Source: an uncultured Eubacteriales bacterium (GTDB lineage: Bacteria > Bacillota > Clostridia > Oscillospirales > Acutalibacteraceae). From it: a stretch of DNA of 5,479 nt. Positions within the stretch are counted from its first letter, which is position 1. Every line of letters starts with the position of its first letter. Shown here in pieces: positions 1 through 5,046 of this stretch. The notes under the pieces were generated by a model. The model was not told where the DNA came from. It saw nothing but the letters and a program-made list of their open reading frames with translations, and made no database searches. Position numbers and translations under genes: made by a program. The stretch spans positions 1 through 5,479 of the forward strand of contig CAKSPR010000064.1 of NCBI GenBank assembly GCA_934486455.1, given 5' to 3'.

Positions 1-1538
1 ACATTTGCTCGGACGGCATTGTGCTTGACGGCACAAGCCCCGTTATTACCGGCATTGAGGACGGCAAGACCTACTGCGATGCACAGACCGTCACCGTTAC
101 CGAGAAATATTTAGATATCGTCACGGTAAACGGAACCGATGTCACACTTGACGAGCATGGAAGCTTCGTTCTTTCTCCGGCCGACAGACAGCAGAAAGTT
201 GTTGTTACCGACAAGGCAGGCAACAGCACCGAGATGACCGTTACGGTCAACGACGGGCACACTTTCGGTCAGTGGTCGTCAAACGGCGACGGTACCCACA
301 CCCGCAGATGCACGGTGGATGGCTGTACAGGCGTCGAAACGGACAATTGCGCCGACGGGGATAAAAACCACAAGTGCGATTACTGTGGTGTAACGCTTAG
401 CGAATGCGCAGACGAAAACAAGGATCACAAGTGCGATTACTGCGGTGCAACGCTCAGTGAATGTGCAGACGAAAACAAGGATCACAAGTGTGATTATTGC
501 GGTGCAACGCTCAGCGAATGCGCAGACGATAATAAAGACCATAAATGTGACTACTGCGGTGCGACCTTGAGTGAGTGCGCGGATGAAAACAAGGATCACA
601 AGTGTGATTATTGCGGTGCAACGCTCAGCGAGTGTGCGGATGAAAACAAAGATCATAAGTGCGACTACTGCGGTGCGACACTCAGTGAATGTGCAGACGA
701 CAACAAGGATCATAAATGTGACTATTGCGGTGCAACACTCAGTGAATGTGCAGACGACAACAAGGATCATAAGTGCGATTACTGCGGTACAACGCTCAGC
801 GAGTGTGCGGATGACAACAAGGATCATAAGTGCGATTACTGCGGTACAACGCTCAGCGAATGCGCAGACGATAATAAAGACCATAAATGTGACTACTGCG
901 GTGCGACGCTCAGCGAATGCGCAGACGATAATAAAGACCATAAATGTGACTACTGCGGTGCGACGCTCAGCGAGTGTGCGGATGAAAACAAAGATCATAA
1001 GTGCGACTACTGCGGTGCGACACTCGGTGAATGTGCAGACGACAACAAGGATCATAAGTGCGATTACTGCGGTGCAACGCTTAGTGAATGCATCGACGCC
1101 GACAACGACCACATCTGCGACATCTGCGGAAAGGTTCTTTCCGATCACAGCGGCGGAGAGGCAAGCTGTAAGGATAAAGCGATCTGCGGAATCTGCGGAA
1201 AGGCCTACGGCGAGCTTGACGAGAATAATCATTCCGACCTTAAACATGTTGATAAAAAGCCGGCCACCGAAACCGATGAGGGCAACATCGAATACTGGTA
1301 CTGCGAGGATTGCGACAAGTATTACAGCGATTCTGCGGCGGACAAAGAAATAACCAAAGCCGACACCGTAACGGCAAAACTGCCCGATGATCAGAGACCT
1401 CCCAAAACCGGAGATAACAGTAGCCTCGTGTTGTGGATGGCTTTGCTGTTTATCGGAGGCGGAGCCGGCATCGGTATAACAGGCGTAATCAGAAAGAAAA
1501 AACGCGCTTCTTTGCCGATCGGCTCTAAGCTGTATTGA
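1..1538 (+). CDS. Sortase-anchored repeat surface protein (5' end missing)
   Basis: The reading frame is open from base 3, so the gene begins left of the window. The GTG at 21 is in frame but lies inside a conserved Ig-like module and is probably an internal Val. About 511 residues are visible. In order they are: a bacterial Ig-like module (about 3-256, ending in a KAGNSTEMTVTV strand); a Cys-containing linker with the GDGTHTRRC pattern (257-347); 14 tandem 19-residue units (348-1145); two further Cys-pair modules (CGICGKAYG near 1190 and YWYCEDCDKYYSD near 1300); and a sorting signal made of PPKTGD, a hydrophobic helix and RKKKR. The product is expected to be secreted, cut at the PPKTG motif and linked to peptidoglycan. 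An adhesive or metal-binding surface role is inference; no enzyme domain is visible. The gene ends just before a strong terminator. Confidence is high for a wall-anchored protein and low for its function. Confidence 0.88.
   Translation, partial: ICSDGIVLDGTSPVITGIEDGKTYCDAQTVTVTEKYLDIVTVNGTDVTLDEHGSFVLSPADRQQKVVVTDKAGNSTEMTVTVNDGHTFGQWSSNGDGTHTRRCTVDGCTGVETDNCADGDKNHKCDYCGVTLSECADENKDHKCDYCGATLSECADENKDHKCDYCGATLSECADDNKDHKCDYCGATLSECADENKDHKCDYCGATLSECADENKDHKCDYCGATLSECADDNKDHKCDYCGATLSECADDNKDHKCDYCGTTLSECADDNKDHKCDYCGTTLSECADDNKDHKCDYCGATLSECADDNKDHKCDYCGATLSECADENKDHKCDYCGATLGECADDNKDHKCDYCGATLSECIDADNDHICDICGKVLSDHSGGEASCKDKAICGICGKAYGELDENNHSDLKHVDKKPATETDEGNIEYWYCEDCDKYYSDSAADKEITKADTVTAKLPDDQRPPKTGDNSSLVLWMALLFIGGGAGIGITGVIRKKKRASLPIGSKLY
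348..1145 (+). repeat. 14 tandem 57-bp units coding a Cys/His/Asp-rich repeat
   Basis: There are fourteen head-to-tail units of exactly 57 bp (19 codons), with no spacers. Each keeps Cys1, Asp3, Asp7 (Asn7 in unit 1), His8, Cys10, Asp11, Cys13 and Gly14. Units 2-13 differ at the protein level only at position 4 (Glu/Asp), 15 (Ala/Thr) and 18 (Ser, Gly once). Unit 1 (348-404) and unit 14 (1089-1145) are diverged caps. At the DNA level, units 10 and 11 differ by one base, as do units 6 and 12. The H-x-C-x2-C core with a further Cys resembles zinc-binding knuckles, and the D-x-N-x-D-H stretch resembles acidic Ca2+ loops. Metal binding is inferred from these residues and has not been shown. Confidence 0.97.
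1398..1505 (+). other. Cell-wall sorting signal (PPKTG, helix, basic tail)
   Basis: The codons read PPKTGD (1398-1415), then about 24 hydrophobic residues rich in Leu and Gly (roughly 1419-1490), then RKKKR (1491-1505). This is the three-part arrangement recognised by sortases. The motif has Pro at the first position instead of Leu. [S/P]PXTG motifs are the known substrates of the Clostridioides difficile SrtB sortase, so a clostridial sortase of that specificity would fit. Ten residues follow the basic patch, a slightly longer tail than usual. The sortase gene itself is not in this window. Confidence 0.88.
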
Positions 1539-1590
1539 TCGGCAGACTATTTTGCCGAAAATGGAAAAGAACCACTGAAGACTTCGGCGA

Positions 1591-1640
1591 AGACAAGAAA
1601 AAAACGGCGTCCCTTTTCGGGACGCCGTTTTTTCTTGTCT
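1591..1640. terminator. Bidirectional Rho-independent terminator
   Basis: A near-perfect inverted repeat of about 22 bp (left arm 1591-1613, right arm 1619-1640) closes on a five-base loop (TTTTC). The GC-rich core is ACGGCGTCCC / GGGACGCCGT. The left arm carries seven A and the right arm six T, so the only irregularity is one bulged base. Because the core is flanked by an A run on the left and a T run on the right, transcripts from both sides end in a GC stem plus U tract. It lies between the convergent surface-protein gene and the ECF S-component gene and probably ends both. Confidence 0.93.
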
Positions 1641-1641
1641 G

Positions 1642-2196
1642 TTATCCTTTTGCCTGTTGATTTTTGGGGTCGGTTTTGCCGATGTTTTTATAATAAAGCT
1701 TTCTTACGCCGCATTTCCAGCAGAGTATCATTCCGAAAACGGCGCCGACAACCGCCTGTAATATCTGATAGGGCAGCTTTAAAAGGGCATATTCCGGGGT
1801 GCTGTAAATAAAGGCGCGACCGAGAGAATATCCCACAACCATTATGACCGCTCCCACGGCCACACCCACAGCCGACGCGGCCACGGGATGCTTTTTCATG
1901 ACATAGTGGGAAAAGACCGAGATTATCACCGCCTGAAGTCCGTGGGTGACAAGGGAAACAAACATGGGCGCGGGATAGAAAAACAGATCGCCGAGAAAGG
2001 CTCCAACCCCTCCCACCATAAATGCGGCAACGGGGTCGAGAATTACGGCCGCAAGGCAGATAACAACATCGTTAAGGTAAAGATGTCCCCCGGGAACGGG
2101 CAGACCGAAGGAGCTAAGCGCCACATTAATCGCCATAAAAAGCGCCGTCGTGCATATCCATACGGTTTTATTTTTTATATCGTTTTGCTGTTTCAT
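1642..2196 (-). CDS. ECF transporter S component (predicted vitamin B6 uptake)
   Basis: This 184-residue polytopic membrane protein is the usual size for a substrate-binding (S) subunit of an energy-coupling-factor importer. About six hydrophobic segments can be seen (approximately residues 11-30, 40-54, 55-73, 77-98, 104-126 and 136-161). The GGHLYLNDVV and GAFLGDLFF stretches are typical of the family grouped with riboflavin-type S components (PF07155-like). Such subunits dock onto a shared EcfA/EcfA'/EcfT module, which is not in this window. The substrate cannot be read from the sequence. The divergent neighbour is a PLP-domain MocR-type regulator, which favours pyridoxine or pyridoxal (PdxU-like). 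Hydroxymethylpyrimidine, thiazole or another vitamin remains possible. The ATG is well supported by AAGGGGG seven bases upstream. The gene ends one base before a bidirectional terminator. Confidence 0.87.
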   Translation of the reverse strand: MKQQNDIKNKTVWICTTALFMAINVALSSFGLPVPGGHLYLNDVVICLAAVILDPVAAFMVGGVGAFLGDLFFYPAPMFVSLVTHGLQAVIISVFSHYVMKKHPVAASAVGVAVGAVIMVVGYSLGRAFIYSTPEYALLKLPYQILQAVVGAVFGMILCWKCGVRKLYYKNIGKTDPKNQQAKG

Positions 2197-2203
2197 CGGT
2201 TTT

Positions 2204-2210
2204 CCCCCTT
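2204..2210 (-). promoter_or_regulatory. Ribosome binding site of the ECF S-component gene
   Basis: The minus strand reads AAGGGGG, seven bases before the ATG at 2196, which fixes this start. The site touches the -35 box (2209-2214) of the opposing regulator promoter, so the two genes are packed with sequence shared between them. Confidence 0.85.
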
Positions 2211-2237
2211 GAAGTTTTTATGTGGGTATTATATAAT
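2209..2237 (+). promoter_or_regulatory. Promoter of the MocR-type regulator gene
   Basis: A sigma-A type promoter is visible: TTGAAG (2209-2214), a 17-bp spacer and a consensus TATAAT (2232-2237). Transcription would begin near 2244, giving a leader of about 43 nt that contains both copies of the 14-bp direct repeat. Bound regulator would therefore lie across the early transcribed region and could block the gene's own expression. Box matches are read from the sequence; the start point is an estimate. Confidence 0.7.
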
Positions 2238-2239
2238 AC
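2226..2239. repeat. 14-bp perfect palindrome shared by two divergent -10 boxes
   Basis: GTATTATATAATAC is identical on both strands. It contains a TATAAT on each strand, offset by four bases, which serve the two divergent promoters. RNA polymerase could therefore open only one direction at a time. It may also be a protein-binding palindrome, but the overlap of two -10 boxes explains it without one. Confidence 0.75.
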
Positions 2240-2256
2240 TTTTGCATATATAAAAT
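2228..2256 (-). promoter_or_regulatory. Promoter of the ECF S-component gene, weak -35
   Basis: On the minus strand a consensus TATAAT occupies 2233-2228, giving a predicted start near 2221 and a leader of about 25 nt. At the right distance upstream (2256-2251) there is only ATTTTA, a poor -35 box. A good -10 with a poor -35 that overlaps a repeated putative operator is typical of activator-dependent promoters. Simple repression cannot be excluded. Confidence 0.55.
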
Positions 2257-2287
2257 AGGCAGAAACGGAGAAAATAATATAGGCAGA
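2250..2287. promoter_or_regulatory. Direct-repeat operator, two copies of TCTGCCTATWTTAT
   Basis: Plus-strand ATAAAATAGGCAGA (2250-2263) and ATAATATAGGCAGA (2274-2287) match at 13 of 14 bases with a 24-bp period. Direct rather than inverted repeats are the known operator form of MocR-type dimers such as GabR. Relative to the predicted S-component start (about 2221) the copies lie near -29 to -42 and -53 to -66, suited to activation. Relative to the regulator start (about 2244) they lie downstream, suited to autorepression. The second copy includes the first base of the regulator's ATG. The regulator encoded alongside is the obvious binder, by inference. Confidence 0.62.
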
Positions 2288-3462
2288 TGAAATATATAAT
2301 TGATAAAACCAAGCGGCCTGTTTATTTGCAGCTTTATAAACAGATAAGAGACGATATTATCGAAGGGGTCTATCCCTTTGGCGGCAGGCTTCCCTCTCAG
2401 CGTATTCTGGCCGAGGAAACGGGGGTCAGCGTCGTTACGGCGGAGCATGCCTATCAGCTGCTTTGCGACGAGGGTTATGCCTCGTCCCTGCGGCGGAGCG
2501 GGTACTTTGTTGCCTTTAGAAAATCCGACGGTTTTGTTCGTTCGGACGAAGTACCGTCCGTCCGATCCTCCCTTCTTCACATTTCCGATTCCGCCGCTCC
2601 CCTTTCGGCGCCGCCTGCGTCGCCTTTGACCGAGCCCACTGCCGTTTCTGCTGCCACCTCTGCATATCCGACCTTTTCGGTGTCGATTTTAAGCAAGACC
2701 ATGCGGCGGGTGCTGTCCGATTATTACGACGTCATTCTCGAAAAATCTCCAAACACCGGCTGCACCGTCCTTAAAGAGGCTATTAAAAGCTATCTTGCAA
2801 GAAATCGCGGCATAAATGTGGGGGTCGACCAAATAATAGTCGGCTCGGGAGCAGAGTATCTTTACGGACTTATGGTAATGCTGCTCGGGAAGGACAGAAT
2901 TTACGGAATAGAAAGCCCCTCTTACGATGTCATCGAAAAAATATATAAAACGGCGGGGGCGAGATATGAGCTTTTGCCTCTTAAAAAGGACGGAATCGAT
3001 ACGGAAGCGCTTTTTAAATCCCGGGCAAGCGTTTTACACACCACCCCCTATCAAAGCTTCCCCAGCGGAGTCACCGCCTCGGCCTCGAAACGGCACCGAT
3101 ACATCGCCTGGTCAAACGGCGGCGACCGCTTTATCATCGAATCGGATTACGGCTCGGAATTTGCCGTTTCATCGGCGCCCATGGAAAGTCTTTTTGCCCT
3201 TGCAAGCCGCGACAATGTTATTTATACCAACACATTTTCAAAGACCATTTCCTCCTCCCTGCGCGTGGGGTATATGGTGCTGCCAGTAAGGCTCGCGGCC
3301 GAGTTTGAAAGGAAGCTGGGCTTTTATTCCTGCACCGTCCCTACCTTTGAGCAGTATGTTTTGACCGAGCTTTTAAACGGCGGAGACTTTGAAAGGCACA
3401 TCAATCGGGTCAGGCGGAGCATGCGAAAAAGGCTTGCCGAAAAACCCGATCGGGAGAAGTAA
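2287..3462 (+). CDS. MocR/PdxR-type GntR regulator with PLP domain, C-terminally short
   Basis: This 391-residue protein has an N-terminal GntR winged helix (about 1-77; PVYLQLYKQIRDDI, LPSQRILAEETGVS, GYFVA). A Pro/Ser/Ala-rich linker follows (about 78-130), then an aminotransferase fold-type I domain. Visible PLP-site landmarks are GSGAEYLYGL, ESPSY, TPYQSFPSG, ESDYGSEF and TFSKTISSSLRVGY. Lys319 is the Schiff-base residue. Two oddities stand out. Family members usually run to about 460-490 residues, so about 70-80 C-terminal residues, including the substrate-carboxylate Arg region, are absent. Ser286 also stands where GabR-type proteins have the pyridine-binding Asp, with Asp287 and Tyr288 next to it. 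A stop at 2275 in the same frame excludes an earlier start. The best SD (GGAG, 2267-2270) is 16 bases upstream, so translation may be weak. It probably controls itself and the divergent ECF gene; a decaying copy is the alternative. Confidence 0.9.
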   Translation: MKYIIDKTKRPVYLQLYKQIRDDIIEGVYPFGGRLPSQRILAEETGVSVVTAEHAYQLLCDEGYASSLRRSGYFVAFRKSDGFVRSDEVPSVRSSLLHISDSAAPLSAPPASPLTEPTAVSAATSAYPTFSVSILSKTMRRVLSDYYDVILEKSPNTGCTVLKEAIKSYLARNRGINVGVDQIIVGSGAEYLYGLMVMLLGKDRIYGIESPSYDVIEKIYKTAGARYELLPLKKDGIDTEALFKSRASVLHTTPYQSFPSGVTASASKRHRYIAWSNGGDRFIIESDYGSEFAVSSAPMESLFALASRDNVIYTNTFSKTISSSLRVGYMVLPVRLAAEFERKLGFYSCTVPTFEQYVLTELLNGGDFERHINRVRRSMRKRLAEKPDREK

Positions 3463-3517
3463 GCAGTCGTTGCGCAAACCATAACACACATATCCATGCT
3501 GCCGCGCATATAACAAA

Positions 3518-3567
3518 AAAATCCCCACCCTTTGCAACAGATTTTTGCCGCAGGGAACGGGGATTTT
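3518..3567. terminator. Bidirectional terminator, composite hairpin
   Basis: AAAATCCCC (3518-3526) pairs with GGGGATTTT (3559-3567). Inside it CCCT (3528-3531) pairs with AGGG (3552-3555), and a short inner GCAA/TTGC stem may form. An A run (3515-3521) precedes and T-rich sequence follows, so both strands present a stem plus U tract. It lies between the convergent regulator and peptidase genes, about 55 bp past the regulator stop and 40 bp past the peptidase stop. Confidence 0.8.
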
Positions 3568-3606
3568 CTCTTTTTGATGTTTTTATCGAGTATCAGCCGC
3601 TTTTGA

Positions 3607-5046
3607 TTATTTTTCGGCCCGGATGAGATTTTCGTAAAACCTCACGGCACCGGGTAGGCAGTTATATTCGATATTTTCATTAAGCCCATGCATTCCTTTC
3701 ATCTGCTCGGGCTTAAAAATCACAGGAGCAAAGCGAATGCAGTTTTTGCAAACGGGCTGATAAAACTGAGCGTCGGTGGCGCCGGTCATAACATAGGGAC
3801 TGCTTGCAAGGCCGGGGAAGGTCTCGTTTATGACCTGCTCGATTTTCTTATAGCCGTCGCCCTTTATATCCACCGGCTCGGTGTAATCGTTGGAATGTAA
3901 AATTTCCATTTCAAGTCCGTGTTTTTGTGCCCTCTTTTCGATTATTTCAAGGCTCTCCTTTTCCCCCTGATGAGGGATAAAACGCATATTGGCGTAAAGA
4001 GAGGCCTCCTGGGGTATGACGTTGCAGGCGTCCGAGCCCGACTGCATTGTAAATGCGATTGTGGTTTTAAGCATGGCTCCCGCCTGGGCGCTGACGGCGG
4101 GCAACGCCGCCTTTAAAACAGGTCCGAAAAGCCATGTGTTACCGAAAAGCAGCTTTAAGCCAAAGGGCGCATAGGGCGCCAGGGTCTTGAACATGGCCGC
4201 AACCTGCGGAGGTATTTTTTTCTTAAAGGGGCTGTGTTTTTCGGTCTCGGTAACAAAGGCCGAAAGGCGGGAAATCGGGGTGTTTTTAGGCGGAGCGCTG
4301 GCATGGCCGCCGTTGCTTTTTGCGGTAAAGCGCACATCGGCCTTGCCCTTTTCAAATATTCCGACCATTGCGAAATTCCCCTCTATTCCGCCGATGGGCT
4401 GTTCGATAATTCCGCCGCCCTCGTCGCAGAGAAGATACAGCTCCACCCCGCGGCGTTTAAGCTCGCTGACGATTTTGGGCGCTCCGTCTCCCGCCCATTC
4501 CTCGGTGCAGGAGGAGGCAAGGTAAACATCCTGAGGCGGGACAAAGCCCTCCTTGAGAAGTCGCTCGGCCGCTTCGAAAAATGCCATAACCGAGCTTTTT
4601 GTGTCCGACGCCCCCCTTCCCCATACCTTTCCTTCGGCAATCTCTCCCGAAAACGGCGGATACTTCCACTGACCTTCGGCAGGGACGACATCCTGGTGGC
4701 TCATGAGAAGAATGGGCTTCTCGCTGCTCTTTCCCTTCCAGTAATAAAGCAGGTTTCCGTCGATATTCGTGCGCTCAAGCTTTTGATGCACCGTGGGGAA
4801 CAGATTTTCAAGCACGGTGTGAAATTTTTCGAATTTTTCGATTTCCGCAACGCCCGCGTGGGAGGTGGTGTCGCATTTTATCATTTCCGACAGCTTTTTT
4901 GCAAGCTCCAAAGACTCGTTTTCATCCTCATCGGGCTTATAATCGGATTTCTTCGACGGCATAAAAACGGTATGTACCACCGCCGCAAGAAGCAACAGTA
5001 TCAGTAATCCTAAGATTGCCGCTAAAATCAAAAGAGCGATTTTCAT
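3607..5046 (-). CDS. Membrane-anchored M20 family metallopeptidase
   Basis: This 479-residue protein is close to the usual length of the PM20D1/carboxypeptidase S branch of family M20. A hydrophobic segment at residues 4-28 with a single N-terminal Lys suggests a signal anchor that places the enzyme outside the membrane. The dinuclear zinc and catalytic set is complete: His117 and Asp119 (SHQDVVP), bridging Asp148 (GRGASDTK), catalytic Glu182 and ligand Glu183 (CTEEWAG), Asp208 (CDEGGG) and His453 (MHGLNENI). His248 in SNGGHASAPP marks the start of the dimerisation or lid domain. Family knowledge suggests hydrolysis of an amide bond in small peptides or N-acyl amino acids; the actual substrate cannot be told. 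A GGAGGTG site eight bases upstream supports the ATG. The start overlaps the stop of the upstream membrane-protein gene, so the two are co-translated. Confidence 0.93.
   Translation of the reverse strand: MKIALLILAAILGLLILLLLAAVVHTVFMPSKKSDYKPDEDENESLELAKKLSEMIKCDTTSHAGVAEIEKFEKFHTVLENLFPTVHQKLERTNIDGNLLYYWKGKSSEKPILLMSHQDVVPAEGQWKYPPFSGEIAEGKVWGRGASDTKSSVMAFFEAAERLLKEGFVPPQDVYLASSCTEEWAGDGAPKIVSELKRRGVELYLLCDEGGGIIEQPIGGIEGNFAMVGIFEKGKADVRFTAKSNGGHASAPPKNTPISRLSAFVTETEKHSPFKKKIPPQVAAMFKTLAPYAPFGLKLLFGNTWLFGPVLKAALPAVSAQAGAMLKTTIAFTMQSGSDACNVIPQEASLYANMRFIPHQGEKESLEIIEKRAQKHGLEMEILHSNDYTEPVDIKGDGYKKIEQVINETFPGLASSPYVMTGATDAQFYQPVCKNCIRFAPVIFKPEQMKGMHGLNENIEYNCLPGAVRFYENLIRAEK
5043..5046 (-). 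other. ATGA start/stop overlap (translational coupling)
   Basis: The peptidase ATG (5046-5044) and the TGA of the upstream membrane-protein gene (5045-5043) share two bases. Ribosomes finishing the first gene can restart on the second, which usually means coordinated amounts of two partner proteins. Confidence 0.9.

Noticed and set aside
21..23. GTG as the true start of the surface protein
   Set aside because: The frame is open to the left edge, there is no SD upstream, and the codons before it continue an Ig-like strand pattern. A secretion signal would also be missing.
348..1145. Regular short repeats resembling a CRISPR array
   Set aside because: Units are contiguous 57-bp coding repeats without unique spacers, in frame with a surface protein, and no cas gene is present.
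279..1247. Long antisense reading frame (322 codons)
   Set aside because: It is a shadow of the in-frame repeat array: no SD or plausible start, composition set by the reverse complement of the repeat, and the sense frame carries a clear sorting signal.
571..1353. Shifted plus-strand reading frame (260 codons)
   Set aside because: It exists only because the repeat has no stop in that frame. No start signal and no recognisable domain.
1888..2253. 121-codon plus-strand frame opposite the ECF S component
   Set aside because: It is antisense to a well-supported membrane protein, has no ribosome binding site and would cross the divergent promoter region.
2197..2286. A riboswitch (for example TPP or FMN) controlling the ECF gene
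   Set aside because: The predicted leader is only about 25 nt on the S-component side and about 43 nt on the regulator side, too short for known vitamin riboswitches, and no conserved core is visible.
3463..3517. Remainder of the MocR C-terminal domain in another frame
   Set aside because: The space before the terminator is about 55 bp with several stops, and no frame reads like the missing aminotransferase end. A simple frameshift does not explain the short protein.
4234..5007. 257-codon plus-strand frame opposite the M20 peptidase
   Set aside because: The minus strand carries a full set of M20 zinc and catalytic motifs. The plus frame has no SD and no known domain.
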